Shown in pieces: positions 23,101-36,697 of a stretch of DNA of 64,000 nucleotides. Positions within the stretch are counted from its first letter, which is position 1, and each line of letters starts with the position of its first letter. Below the pieces are notes generated by a model, which saw nothing but the letters and a program-made list of their open reading frames with translations, was not told the DNA's origin and made no database searches. The DNA lies in NCBI RefSeq assembly GCF_964204645.1, contig NC_134036.1, positions 5,345,600 through 5,409,599 on the forward strand. The letters run 5' to 3'. The DNA is from Tubulanus polymorphus (taxonomy: Eukaryota > Nemertea > Palaeonemertea > Tubulaniformes > Tubulanidae). The translations under genes and the position numbers were made by a program.

Positions 23101-24083
23101 TATGTCAGCAAGTTTCATTGAAAGTACTGTGAAATTTCTCTTCATGACTGCATTTATTTCGTTATAACTTTTGAAACGAACTACACAGTCAGGAGGCTAT
23201 ATTATGCGGACGTTCCGCACTAAGGCACCTGATTTTTTACATGCTCTCAACGGGCAAAGTTTCAAATTTTAAAAAATCTATTTACTTTAAGATGCACTAG
23301 TTCGAAACTTTATTTTGTGTTCCAATCACAAGGTAAGGCATGGAATTCTCTAGAAAATACCTAATGCAGATAATTTAATTTGACCGAATACAATTCTTTT
23401 TCATCGCGAAATCGAAAATGTACCGTTAATTCAGTCGTTTTGAAAAGAAAGGAACTTTCTTTTGTTTTCATCACAAGGTAAGGCATGGAATTCTCTAGAA
23501 TATAACTAATGCAGCAGATATTTAGATTTGACCGAATACAATTCTTTTCATCGAGAAATCGAACATGTGCTGTTAATTCAGTCCTTTTCAAATTATACAA
23601 CTCAGGATTGGTGAATCTAGATCCAATTTGTTGAAAGAAAATTCCTACGCAATAAATGTGGAAAAAATAGACGTTGCTCAACATTTCGTGAAACTTCATC
23701 CGAATTCGTTTCACCCCCGCATAAGATGCCACATGCATAAAATCTGCGAAAATATTTCGTGTGTCCTCTACGGAAATCCATGGACCTAATATTACAGATT
23801 GTGTTAAACGATATTGAGTTTGATTCACGTTTCATATTTTAGATATTGATCAAATCATTAACCAGCAATATATATGAAAATGTAATTACTTGCGCTATCC
23901 CCGAAGAGGGGAAAATGTAACTCCTCAAAACGTTTGCTAGAATAAATTCATATACTCATTAGAAATTGAGATTTTTACGGTTTTTGCTTCTATGGATTTT
24001 CGACTATTTGATCTCTCTACCCAAGATCTATATCAACAGCGGTTTCGATGTTAATAAGTTTTAACGTTGCTATATACGTAGGT

Positions 24084-24088
<5 letters not shown>

Positions 24089-24170
<82 letters not shown>
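24089..24170. repeat. (TA)n microsatellite
   Basis: About 40 uninterrupted TA units. The left flank (GCTATATACGTA) is the same as that of the (TA)n before copy 6, and the right flank (TTGTGTTGAGGGATACATGA) belongs to the start of the B-type upstream region. The tract therefore marks a duplication joint. Confidence 0.95.
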
Positions 24171-24174
<4 letters not shown>

Positions 24175-24240
24175 GTTGAGGGATACATGATACACAGTGA
24201 GAACTGCTGTCGTGTTCAGAAAGCTAGTTTTACAGTTTTT

Positions 24241-24263
24241 ACAGTAACTGCCTCGAGGCGTTT
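24241..24263 (+). promoter_or_regulatory. Conserved upstream box, copy 3
   Basis: ACAGTAACTGCC plus GCCTCGAGGC lies about 0.95 kb before the copy 3 start codon. The preceding bases carry a small local duplication (TTTTACAG repeated). Confidence 0.35.
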
Positions 24264-25115
24264 TACATCACGCGCCTTGCTGAAATATCTATTCAGCATC
24301 TAAGTCATACATTCGATTCTAGAAAATGTCGAGATATGCACAACATTTGAAATACGCGTGACCTATATATGTAGTTAAGCTAGCCATATCTGCTATATAG
24401 CTTTAGATCTAGCGCAATAATCAGATTAAGGATATCTTTGAAAGTAAAGAAACTTTCTTTTGTGTTCCAATAACAAGGTAAGGCATGGAATGCTCTAGAC
24501 AAAACATAATGCAGATATTTTGATTTGACCGAATACAATTCTTTTTCATCGCGAAATCGAAAATGTACCGTTAATTCAGTCCTTTTGAAATTACACAACT
24601 CAGGATTGGTGTACCTACATCCAACTCGTCGAAGAAAATTCCTACGTAATTAATGTGGAAAAAATAGCCGTTGCTCAACATTTCGTGAAATTTCGTCCGA
24701 ATTCGTTTCGCCCACAAAAAATGTCACATGCATTCAAGATGCGCATATATTTTGTGTCCTCTCTACGAAACTATATGGGCCTCATATTAGACATTAGTGT
24801 TCAAACATACTGCGTTTGCTTCACGTTTCATATTCTAAATATTAATCAAATCGATACCAATATGATATTAAAAAATTCAATCCCTCGCGCTATGACCGAT
24901 GAGGGAAAATGTAACTCCCGAAACGTTTGCTATAGAATAAATTCATATACTCATTAGAAAATCAAGATTTGTACTGTTTTTGCTTCCATTGATTTTTGAC
25001 AATTTCAACTCTCCACCCAAGATCAGAATCAACTTTCTAAACATTCAATCATCTCTTCCATCTGGTTTCGTTCGACGGTACGAATTTTACGGATTTCGAC
25101 GGAGCGAATTTTCTG

Positions 25116-25194
25116 ATTGGACGAGATTGGATCGTGCTCCAACCAATAAACGATTCCGTCAAACTTGACGGATTTCATTCATTCTGTCGCAGTG
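25116..25194 (+). promoter_or_regulatory. Inverted CCAAT pair and start region, copy 3
   Basis: ATTGG occurs at 25116-25120 and 25126-25130, with CCAAT at 25143-25147. It is followed by the TCATTC initiator-like motif and CTGTCGCAG before the ATG. It is nearly identical to the copy 2 region. Confidence 0.5.
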
Positions 25195-28100
25195 ATGTTG
25201 TTCGGTATGGAGCAGCGACTGAGAGCGCTGTTTATAGCGACGCTGATCGTCTGTCAAGTTCACATCGCGCGCACCGATCGAGCCGACTCTATCGAGGAAT
25301 CGTCTGTGACGGTAAGTTCGTCTTGTAACAACACGTGGTACCCGCTAGATTCTACGTCCGGTTACATCGTTTCACCGAATTACCCGGCGTTAACGCGCGG
25401 TGTTGAATGTCGTTGGTTCATCAACAGCTCTTTACCTAAGACTTTCAACGTCCAAGTTTACTACAACATCGAACCGTCAATATTCTGTAGTGATAACTAC
25501 TTTCTCGTCTACGAGTATGATAACAGATTGTGCGGCGATGGAAAATATGAAATCCGCCGTAACGATTCGATCTCGTTGATGTTTAGGAGTAACGTCGATG
25601 GTGCGCGAGGTAGTCTGGTTTATATCACATATCGTTATGAACGAAGCCGATTGAGAATCAGTCATAACGGCAGGAAATATAATTGCGATTTGAATAAATT
25701 GCAAACGTCGGAGGGATACAAATACAAAATAAAAAGGCTAGTGGGTTGCCGGTTGTACCTGGAATGGATCGGGATGCCTGATGGTTTTGCTCTTAACTTG
25801 ACTTTTACAAAATTAGATTACAGAATATCCTCTCTCATTGCACCAATAACAGTCAACGACGGATCGAACATCAGCAGTGAACCTATAGGTATTATACGAG
25901 AACAAACCGGATATCCACCTTCGTCATTTTATACTAAAACAAATAAAGCCATAATCTCGTCGCTACATCGCCCAAGGGTGTTTCGATCGCAGCTTTTAGT
26001 TCAGAAGTACAAAATATCAGATTGGAACGTTTCTAATCCGTTGATTCAGATCTCTAATAACGAGTCGGGAGTGCTTATACCCGATGACAACAGTTTACAC
26101 GTGATAACTCGATCAAAACACTTACACTGCTGGTCCATCACAGTGCAGGTGTTACAGTACGTCGTCTTCAACTGGACACGTGATCTAGTCTCGTCCGGTG
26201 ACGTCATCGGTGTATATATACAAGAAGGGCTACGCTTTGTGGGAACTGATATCTTACTCGGATACAACTACATGGAATCACTGAGTGTCAAATCTGACGG
26301 CTTTCTTGTTGTACTATGCGCTCTGAAAGCTACACTTCACGATAATGTAACATTTGAAATAAACTATAAAAAAGAATTTATTTCGATGGAGAACATAAAG
26401 GTCTTCAACCCTCGGGTGAGTTAAATGCGTGAAATTATTTTACTCCGTATCAAAATAATTGAAGTAAACAAATATTTATGATGCACTTAAAATGGGCTTT
26501 TTATGTCTAGGTATCGGTGAACGCAATGTGGTCCATGACGCCGTTCATGCTGTTTCCAACACGAGCAAAGCTCTATTTGAATTATCGCATCAATAGATGC
26601 GAGTTTAAATGGAAAACTGAGATTTATGAACAGAATATGGAACTAACAGTTTTATCAGAGAACTGCGAGCGAGCTGGATTTTACATATTCGACGGTGGTA
26701 ATTTCACGGCTAGACGATACGGTCCGTATTGTCCTCGTTTATGGAGATACGGCCGTAACGTCGTCAGTCTGATTACATCAGGTGGATCGGTTACTGTAGT
26801 GGGATACGCTTATAACTGGGATGATCAATTAACAGTTGATAAGAAATCACGCCTCACATTTCGTACTACCGACTGTGATGGGTATGTCTTAAAGGAGGGA
26901 GAACGTCGGATCAACACGTCGTCTGACTGCGTTTCGATAACACCTGAAAACCGACGCCTTCCGTTAAAAAACATTTACATTTGGTCCAAACACGAATATC
27001 TACTTGATTCTTGTATTGTCGATGAAAGGTTCCACACCAGTAGGTGCATGTTTCGACTCAACTTCCATTCTACCAATAACGGACTTGTTTTACAAACGGT
27101 GGATTTTAGGTATGTAAGACCCTTCCGCGTGGAGCCGTTGTTTGTGAAACTACGCCGTAAATGTATGACATTGAAAACGCCCGATAAGCTCACAGATATA
27201 ACATGGCACACACCGGAATGCGGGTTAGTGCAGTCAATGAACTATCCCGGACCAGAATTCGACGAATCAGTCCGTAGAAAATACACTTTAGAATTCAGAC
27301 CTAATCTGTTACAGATTCGATTTTACAGATTCGTTTTCAAATACATTCAGGTAATACCCTGCGAGAAATCGTCCCGGAGAGATAGGGATCCTATTTTGTT
27401 TATACAAAATATATATCATTACATAACTACCGGGCGTGTAGAGACTCAATACACAACAACAATATGCGGTAAAATGGCCGTATTGGGAACTGTATTTTAT
27501 AGCTTGCATCACAAGATGCACTGGTTTCAGGTGGAAAATAATATACCCACATTTCAAATACAATACACCGTTATACGGTCTTTACAAGCGACACAGTTTG
27601 AAAATGTCTGTAAATCAGGATTTCTAGATTCGGGACTTTCCTGCGTAAAATACATCAGAGATGAACGTTTGAATTGGGAGAATGCTGAATTGTATTGTAG
27701 ACAGAAGTACGCGGGACATCTACTCAGTATCAACTCGGAACAGGAAATGATTCACATTAAAATATTATTCGCTACAAAGTTTCTTCAAAAGGCGTATTCA
27801 CAAAAAGCGCTCATAATGATGATTGGATTAAAACTGCAGGTAAATTTCAAAACCGTTGTTAAGTTCTATTTTTGTAAATATATTGTTCCAGAAGTTTATG
27901 CTTTTTTGTTTCGTAGCCCAATACCGGTTATTACACGTGGTCAGATGGGAAACCATTAAGCTACACAGAGTGGTATAAACCTACAAATAACGACACGATA
28001 CCAGAAGTTATTCAAGGATTGATATCTCCTCTCAGAAAACAACCGATCAATGACGTCAATATGCCGTGCACAGCGATGATACTGAATAATCCACGAGGAT

Positions 28101-31100
28101 CAGCGAACTGGGTTCGATTCCCCTGCAAAATCGAAGAGGTTCACACGAGTTTCATCTGTGAAACAGAAATAATCGATATCGAAAATAGAACATCTAGCAC
28201 GATAAATTCAACAAACAATGGCAAATCTTTGATACGGGAAAACATGTCGAAAGAAAGTAGTTGCACGGTTGGATGGTTAGGTATGAATAAACAATGCTAT
28301 CAAATACTGACAGACTGGAAAAAACATCGAGGTTTGGATATAAAAACTGCGACAGAGATGTGTCGAGACATCCGAGGTGAAATAGGCGCGATAACTGGTT
28401 ACACAGAAAAGAAAACATTGAACTTGATAAGAACATTTCAATATCAACATCAATATGGTTCTATACTAACGATGACTCCTGATGACAGACTGCATGTTAT
28501 AAACCCAATAATCACTAGAGATGAAATTACTTATATTCAATCAGTCAAATGGACGATGAAACAGTTTGATAATGCAACAGATACAGCGCATTCTGTTTTG
28601 TGTTCTTACAATGTAACTGATGAAGAGTTAGCTTCTATAAGCGGTTGTAAATCGTGGCAGTTTAAATGTAACGATCAAAGGTGTATCAGCGACCATCACG
28701 TATGTGATACCAGACACGACTGTCAACACGGGGAAGATGAACTCAATTGTACGGATATCGATTTACACAGTCAGTTTCAATGCAAAGATGGTCAGATTAT
28801 ATCAATAAGTGGATTCTGTGATTTCATACAAGATTGTGCGGATGGTTCCGATGAGAACTCGTGTTTTCATCCCCCGTGTTTGTCCGGAGAATTCCGCTGT
28901 ATCAGTGGTCAATGCGTCATCAGGTCAAAGAGATGTGACGGTGTTGCTAATTGTAAAGACGGATCAGATGAAATCGATTGCACTGCTGAAATGTGTCAGG
29001 GGTTTCTGTGTAACAGTGGAGACTGTATCAGTTCTCAATTGTATCAGGATGGTGTCGTGGATTGTAGTGGAAACCTCGAAGAAGATGAATTAGTAACAAC
29101 TACTAATGTTACAGTGAATCCTACTGTTCGTTGTAATAATGAAAACGACTGTGCGACTAACTTCACAAATCTCTGTACAGAATCAGATGATCAAAGGTGT
29201 TCTTTCGATTCTCCTCATTGTTATTCGAGACGTCACAGATGTATTCTAGAAAGAATGACGAATGGTTTCCCAGTTTGTAGAAATCTTGAGCACGTGTTGA
29301 GATGTGAAGAATTTGAATGTCCAGCTGGCACTGTCAAATGTCCAGCATCATACTGTATACCAATCAGAAAGGTGTGCGATGGTCGATCAGATTGTCTCAA
29401 TTCAGAAGATGAACAAAACTGTGAGACTCTTTCATGTTCGGGAATGTTTAAATGCGTCCACGAAAACCGATGTATTCCACAATCTGAAGTTTGCGATGGC
29501 GTCATACATTGTAAACATTCAACTGATGACGAGGCTTTCTGTAACGTGAAATGTCGTGAAGGTTGTTACTGTCAAGGTCATATGATCGATTGTAGAAATA
29601 CCGGTTTAACGAACATTACCGGTCTTTTCTCAGCCTCAACTCGAGTTTTGATTTTATCAAATAATGAATTAACCTTAGAAACGTCGACATTCTTTTCATA
29701 TGTATATTTGCGCATGATCAACATCTCCTTTACCAGATTGTCTTATTTATTACCAAACTCGTTCTCAAACTTGCATAATCTTCATACATTGGACCTGACA
29801 TACAACAACATAACATCATTAACCGCAAATACATTCACTGGTCTGTATAGTTTGAGAGAGTTATTCATAACTGAAAATCCGTTGCGTCAATTAGAGGATG
29901 ATACATTCCGAGATTTGAAGTCCCTGAAAAATCTCGACCTACACGGACTTAGGTTGTTGGTGCTTGATAGAAATGTATTTCGCGGTTTATCTACATTACA
30001 GTCGTTGAATATCAGCGGTAACAGAATCCATCATATTTCGCTTTACGCATTTTCTGGATTAACTTCACTTGAAATTCTTGATATTACCAACAACTACAAA
30101 GTTATTTCTGTCGACCGAAATATTTTAATTAATCTTAATTCATTGGTCTCCCTAATTTCTGACGATTACAAATTTTGCTGCATGGCTCCAAACATTGACT
30201 ACTGCCTTCCTGAAGCTGATCAATTTTCCTCGTGTTCTGATCTGATGGGTAACACAGTCCTCAGAGCTATCATTTGGGTCATCGCTTCATTCAGTTTTAT
30301 CGCTAACGGAATTGTCATTTCTCTTCGTATTCAAGCGATACGATTTTCCCCCTCAAATCTCTCTTCAGACATCATCATCATTAATGTTGCTTTGTGTGAT
30401 TTTATGATGTCTATTTATTTGTTTCTGATCGCTGGAGCCGATTATCTTTATAAAGATGATTACTTTCTCTATTCCGAATCATGGACAGACAGTTTGTTTT
30501 GTCGTCTTGCTGGGATCACGGTGTCTATTTCATGTGAAGGTTCATTGATGTTTTTGCTCATCATGACACGTCATAGGTTCACGAATATCTTAAATCCATT
30601 TTCAGGAAGTGCAATTACATCTACGAAATATGTGTGTATTATTTGTTGTACATGTTGGATTGTCTTGTGTGTCATTGTATTAGTACCTCTCACACCTTTC
30701 CCTTACTTTGGAGACAATTTCTACGGCACGACCGGAGTTTGTTTACCGATGAATTTGATTTCAATCGATGTGAATGCCTGGCAATATTCTTTCGCTATTT
30801 TTGCTATGTTTAACTCTGGCATACTTGCAACGATAATGGCGACTTATGCGCAAATGTACAGACTCGTATCTGGAAGCAGGTCTGTTTCTGGTAGAGTTGA
30901 TCCTACCGAACTGATTCTGGCGCGCAGGAGTTTGGTGATAAATCTGTGTAATCTATTTTGCTGGCTGCCGTTAATAACCGTTCAGTTTTGCGCGGTATTT
31001 CGGGTGGAAATACCGAATCAGGTGGCGGCTTGGCTGGCGGTTCTTTTCTTACCGATCAACTCGTCCCTCAATCCCCTTCTTTACACAATACTGACTATCG

Positions 31101-31156
31101 ATATGAAGTCCATACGAGCAAAAACAAAACGCAGGCAACATCGAACGAATAAATGA
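25195..31156 (+). CDS. CUB/C-type lectin/LDLa/LRR 7TM receptor, copy 3 (B type)
   Basis: Exons are 25195-26415, 26511-27839 and 27917-31156, with donors CGG|GTGAGT and CAG|GTAAAT, acceptors CTAG|GTA and GTAG|CCC, phase 0; the protein is 1,929 aa. Exon 2 begins VSVNAMWSMTPFM. The domains are those of copy 1. The four CUB1 cysteines are kept, but the first cysteine just after CUB1 is Gly (codon 25669-25671: SHNGRKYNC where copy 2 has SHNCRKYNC). The LRR block (ELTLETSTFFSYVYLRM) is shared with copy 4 and differs from copies 1, 2, 5 and 6. The 7TM extracellular loop YLYKDDYFLYSESW is of the copy 4/6 kind, yet the tail ends RRQHRTNK like copies 1, 2 and 5, so this gene is a mosaic. The TM3 motif is HRF (30572-30580). 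No disruption was seen. Confidence 0.88.
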
Positions 31157-31675
31157 AATAGCGCAGAGTGTTTGGTATATATCGCCAGTCAAAACGATGT
31201 TTCGATCTTATTTCCTGTCGGGGATATTTCATGATAAATCATCATTATATACACTAGACTCCCCCCCCCTTATTTTTGCGTTGTTCACCTCTCACCGTTT
31301 TTTTTTCACATGCAATGAATTCGTTACATTTATTACATTCGTTACAATTACTGGATATCATTAACGTGTCAATATATGCAATGGATATATGGGGTATTTA
31401 TCGTTACACACGGGTCACAGCTTTCAATTCCGGTCGCTGTATCTCCTATACACTCAACACTCAATTGAAGCACTCCTGGTTAAAACTATTTCAGTACTGA
31501 CCATAAACCCACCGACCGTACTCAGACAGAAATTCTCCGGGTGATTAAACAAAACCGCCGGTAAAGAGATACTGTAAGTGTTACTAAAGGGGTACTGTAC
31601 CCACAGTAGGGCACTATAGCTGGTTACAAAAATATATGTTCATGCTTATTATATGGGCACCTTGGTGACCTAAAT

Positions 31676-31681
31676 AATAAA
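31676..31681 (+). terminator. Candidate poly(A) signal, copy 3
   Basis: The proximal signal used in copies 1, 2 and 5 is changed here (GCAATGAATT). This is the next AATAAA, 520 bp after the stop codon, so copy 3 may have a longer 3' UTR. Confidence 0.3.
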
Positions 31682-31746
31682 TGATAAAATGCGAATATCC
31701 AACCTATTGCTATACATAGCCTGCTTTTCTTTTCTGCAGTGTGTTC

Positions 31747-31858
31747 AGGACCCAGTTCCACAGTCGTGAGTTAGAGTTAACCCTGATTTAAAGTTAGTTC
31801 ATTTTCAATGAGTTAAACCAGAGTCAAATCTTAACTCAGAATTGTGGAACTGGGGCCT
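31747..31858. mobile_element. 112-bp MITE-like element
   Basis: The ends are terminal inverted repeats of about 27 bp: AGGACCCAGTTCCACA on the left and AGGCCCCAGTTCCACA read from the right, with a few mismatches further in. The empty site is preserved after copies 1 and 2 (GTGTTC|TGATGATT), so insertion is directly visible. No coding capacity. The target duplication is too short or ambiguous to name a transposon superfamily. The same insertion is at 52148-52259. Confidence 0.75.
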
Positions 31859-34800
31859 GATGATTATCTGAGAATTTGATGGTAAAATTTCCCATACATC
31901 AAAACATTATGGCTGATTTATTCAGTAAGGTAGTGATCGCAATTAGAGAAATATACCAATTAATATTGATCCGCTAAAATATGTTTCGAAACGACCGTAG
32001 GTGCATAGTAGCTGAAATACTTAAGGTTTTGCGATAGATGGCGCATTGGTATCAAGTAGATCCTCAACAAAAATGCGAGTAACAGGTGACCGCGTACCGC
32101 GTTACGAAAGGGTTGAATGTACCTTTCATCATTATCGTTGAAGATAGACTAAACAGCTAGATAAAAGTACAAAGGCATATTTTGAAAGACTGAATATATT
32201 TGATGTCGTTTTCAAGAAGTGTGCCCCCGGACACTGGTTTAATCCTGATAGTTATGATATCTGGATCCGATATTTTGAATTTCTGGTTCGGTTCGAAACA
32301 CTGGCTCAGTAGATACGTACGTCCAACCTGTCCCAGTAGGGAGCCGAATTTAATGGTACTCGATACCACAGTTCGAAACCCGCCTCAGTATAAAGTGCGC
32401 ACAGCTATTAGTTTATATCCGAAACTTTGTTTGAATTCATGAAATAAAAGCAAATCTCAATTTATCTTTATTGTTGTTGTATTTACTGCGTGTTTCATCG
32501 GACATTTTTTTCCCATCCAATCAGTTTCTTTTTCTCTATTCATTAAAATCGTTAACGCGAACAAGACGATTTCACTAAGCGGTAACCGTTTGATTTGATC
32601 CATCGCTGTTCACAAAGACAATTAACACGAAACTATTATGAATACATCCAAATATGAAATTAAATGGGCAATAAAAAATAACAGATTTTTACAAAACAGC
32701 TCAATGGGTTAAACTGCAGCATCGATATGGAAGCCGTCGCGATCAACGTGGTTTAGGAGTGCATTCAATATAGAAATAGTTGATATCTGCACAAATCAAC
32801 TAGTTAACCGGTAATTCACGGGGTATAAGTTGCGTTCTAACATGAAAAGTTCCCGATCAATAAGGCACATTGTGTGTTACGTGTATTATGAACGTGTTCT
32901 TTTGTCGGAATATTACGTCCACCCGTTTCTATAAGGAGACTATGTCATTGAATATGCCTCATTCTTATAAATTTTGAAATCATCAAATATGCTTTCATCT
33001 GTTTAAAAAGGGCGTCCTTACGACCGTCAGGGTCTCGTTATTTAACACGATATTGTGTGTATTGTAATCCTTTATATAGGCTGACTTTACTTGTAAAGAT
33101 GGCAATATGGTAAACTACATACTTATACCTATACCGAAACTAGTAACACATTAGGTTCCAGCAATAAAAAGACATGTAGCGGGTTTAAATTTTCTGGTGA
33201 AATTTTTTGTTCGATTTCGCGGAATCCGCGTGATATAATACGATATCGAAAAAAATCACTAGACTTATTTCAGAAATCTGCAGCGATGGCGACTAATTTA
33301 GGTAGTTATTCCAGGTAAAAAGACACAACTTCGGGGGCCTTTTCCATAGTTAAAGCGCAGTCTACACACCATTTAAGGTTAACATTAGTTCTATAGTCAA
33401 TGGAAAGATTTAGAAAAATACACATCTAATTGTCAATGCTGTTAAGAAAACTTTCGGACTTAATTCTCGACACTGGAACCGGCGCCGTGAGAATATCAGC
33501 GATGCGTGATCAAATGTATCAGAAATCGTATGCTCACCTTTGCGTGCGCAATCCACGCGGCACTAGTCGTCTCAAGCTACATCATCGTAACATCAGCCCC
33601 GTGGGTGAAAATATTCTGCCATAAACATAAGTTTCCTTTATTTCCGTATTATGCATTTGAAGTCCATCCTCGAAAATATCGTCTTTCTCAAATTCTAACG
33701 AGAATTCAATTCTGAAAATGTGATAAAACGGTTCGCTTTGAGTGAAACATTTGCTTAAAGCCTACGATGCCGTGGTGTTTTATTTCAATGCGTTAGTATT
33801 TCTTAGAATCAAAGGACGATTTCTTTTAGCTCTAGTACAGAATTAACTTTCTGTTCACAACTCTCTAATCAGTCCTTGTACTACTATACTCGTGTGGTCG
33901 GTAGTTAGTAGAGGTCGTTTTAATGGATAATTATATGAGATAAGTCAACCAAAAGGACTGTATTTTTTCTCAAAATTCCGACATTACCCGGATGATAGCT
34001 TTGTTCGACATCAAAAATTGATTGACAGAGCTTTAGAGTGTGGAAGGTATTTTCTATTGTTTTGAGTCTGATGAGTGTTGACCAATGGAAAGCGACTACT
34101 CACGTCCAGAAGAAAACAATCTTTGCAAACCCAATGAGGCTCGAGGGTTTTCCAAAATATTTTCCTTAACGTTTTCTCTTCCCATAAGGCTAACCTAAAA
34201 GTTTTGATATTTTTTGATAGCGATCATGTTATCTTATGAATTATAAGTGAATTTACTCATTTAGGTTCAAAAAGTGTTTAATATTGTTACCTAGAATAAA
34301 TAATCTATTAATTTCAATACACTTCAGAAGCTAGCGCAGCAAAGGGAAATTGAATCGTTTTTCATCGGAAATGGGTTTGGAAGTAAAACAATGAAATTCA
34401 TTATCACGTGTTTTCTCTTCTCAATAGCCGACTTGAAAGCATAAACAAATCTGATTCCAATACAAATAGGCTCGGCTATACCTAAAGACTAGAGATTATT
34501 AATCATTTTCTTTCATCTCAATGAGCATTCCTTATATGTTACATGTTTAGACATAATGTACAATACACCATGTTTTTGTAAACAGTTGTAGTCAAAAAAG
34601 ATAAATAAATTTGATATAATAATGTAATTTGGGTTTAAGCTTCGCAGGAGGTTTTTCAAATACTCTCACCGTTGGAACACGCATCCGACCCATATACATT
34701 ATGAGTTATTGACATATTAGATCTATTAGATATATAAATCACAAAGTTTTATTAAAAGAACTGTCAAATGTCTCCTCATCGCTGCAGATGTTGGTATAAC

Positions 34801-35407
34801 TTTTGAAACGAACTACACAGTTAGGCGGCTATATTGTGAGGACGTTTCAGGCTAAAGCACCTGATTTGTTTACATGCTCTCAACGGTCAAAGTTTACAAT
34901 TTTCAAAATTCTTTTGACTTTAAGGTGCACTAGTTCGTACTATCCCGTTAGCAACATCGCTTGTTTTTTCTTACCCCAAAGAAAGTACGAGTCACTTTTT
35001 CCAACACACACTCTGACCTCATTTAGAACCCGAACAAATCAAAGAATCTGGTCATTAATCAACTGAATTCTGACACGCAAATCCTAGGAGAGTTTAACCC
35101 GCTAAAACAAAAACGTTATCTTGGAAAAAAACATAATTGAAACAAATTGAAATCCTGAATTGCTAATTGTTATTTCAATGAGATAATGGTAGCGTCAATC
35201 CTAAATATTTGCAATCTGCTAATTAAGGTCGTCTTCGTTTAAAAGATATGAATCGAAAGTTTAATGATATTGTTATGTATATATAGTAACTAAACTCTGG
35301 TTTACAAAAGAAACGCAGCGCACGAAACCAGTGAATATATGTCATGTTGAGGGATACATGATACATAGTGAAAACTGCTGTCGTGTTCAGAAAGCTAGAG
35401 CGTTTTT

Positions 35408-35430
35408 ACAGTAACTGCCTCGAGGCGTTT
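35408..35430 (+). promoter_or_regulatory. Conserved upstream box, copy 4
   Basis: ACAGTAACTGCC plus GCCTCGAGGC lies about 1.29 kb before the copy 4 start codon. Confidence 0.35.
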
Positions 35431-36607
35431 AACGCCTTGCTGCAATATCTATTCAGTATCGAAGTCATACATTCGATTCTAGAAAATGCTGAGATATGCA
35501 GAATATTTCAAATACGCGCGACCTAGTATATATGTAGTTAAGCTAACCTTATCTGTTATATAGCTTTAGATCTAGCGCAATATTCAGATTTGGGATATCT
35601 TTGAAAGTAAAGAAACGTTCTTTTGTTTTTATCACAAGGTAAGGCGTGGAATTCTCTAATGCACAATACCTAATGTAGATATTTTAATTTAACCAAAATT
35701 TGTTCTTTTTCATTGCGAAATCGACCATGTACCGTTAATTCAGTCTTTTTCAAATCATACAACTCAGGATTGTTGTACCTAGATCCAACTTGTTGAAAGA
35801 AAATTCCTACGCAAACAATGTGGATAAAATAGTCGTTGCCCAACATTTCGTGAAATTTCGTCCGAATTCGTTTCGCCCACATAAAATGTCACATGCGCAA
35901 AACATTTTTGTACTTTCTACGAAACTCTATTGGCCTCATATCGGAGATTTGTGTTCAATGAGATTGAGTTTGATTTTCATATTCTAGATATTAATCAAAT
36001 CGATACCAGTATGATATGAAAATTCAATCTCTTGCGCTGTCCCAAAAGAGGGGAAAATGTTACACTCGAAAACGTTTGCTAGAATAAATTCATATATTCA
36101 TTAGAAAATCAAGATTTGTACTGTTTTTGCTTCCATTGATTTTTGACAATTTCAACTCTCAAACCAAGATCAGAATCAACAGCGTTTTCGATGATAATGA
36201 GTTTTTATAAAAGGCTGATATATACGCAGTTATAGATTCAACATTGACTTGAATTTCATCTTTCTAAATATTCGATCACCTTTTTCCATCTTGTTTCATT
36301 CGACGGTACGAATTTTGAATATCGTCTACAATCCACATGAAGAACGAAATCAAAATCATTTGTATATTGAATCAGAAATAATGAGAAGAATATTTCTGGT
36401 CGGGTAAGGTCTAGTCGTTTTGAGTGGATGGGGTTTAATGATTGTATGGATAGAACATATAGTAATGAGTGAATAAACCAAAACTGGAATAAATGCAAAA
36501 AATAAGAACGTCTTTATCCTGTTGCGTTTTCATGGGTTGAATTTGCAACGTACGCATTTATGCTGAAATATTTGAAGCATTTTGGACTCGACGGAGCGAA
36601 TTTTCTG

Positions 36608-36697
36608 ATTGGATGAAATCGGATGGTAATCCGACCAATAAACGATCACGTGAAACTTGACGAATTTCGTTCATTCTATCGCAGTGACGTGTTCGGA
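36608..36697 (+). promoter_or_regulatory. Inverted CCAAT pair and start region, copy 4
   Basis: ATTGG at 36608-36612 faces CCAAT at 36635-36639. The following start region carries a T deletion and a T-to-C change relative to other copies (GTGACGTGTTCGG for GTGATGTTGTTCGG). These remove the upstream in-frame ATG, leaving the ATG of MEQRLRAL at 36698. Confidence 0.5.

Larger units (their letters stand above)
19960..25194. other. Spacer between copies 2 and 3
   Basis: This 5.2-kb stretch starts with a copy-1-like 3' region (to about 23300). It then carries two successive versions of the B-type upstream sequence, at about 23310-24080 and 24171-25194, joined at a (TA)n tract. The first version matches the sequence before copy 6 (about 56160-56800), which also ends in (TA)n. 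The second matches the upstream regions of copies 2 and 4. The internal duplication suggests recombination at the microsatellite. About 200 bp at 22384-22590, absent after copy 1, is present here. No gene was recognised. Confidence 0.7.
31157..36697. other. Spacer between copies 3 and 4
   Basis: This 5.5-kb stretch has the same plan as the spacer after copy 1. It shares several insertions only with the spacer after copy 5: about 100 bp at 31502-31600, the 112-bp terminal-inverted-repeat element at 31747-31858, and a CCCAGTAGGGAGCCGAAT insert near 32333. The last 1.4 kb is a B-type upstream region. I find no gene in it. Confidence 0.7.

Noticed and set aside
23361-23828. 155-codon antisense frame in the spacer before copy 3
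   Set aside because: Composed of repeated spacer segments; the homologous spacer before copy 6 has it shorter and altered, with no domain.
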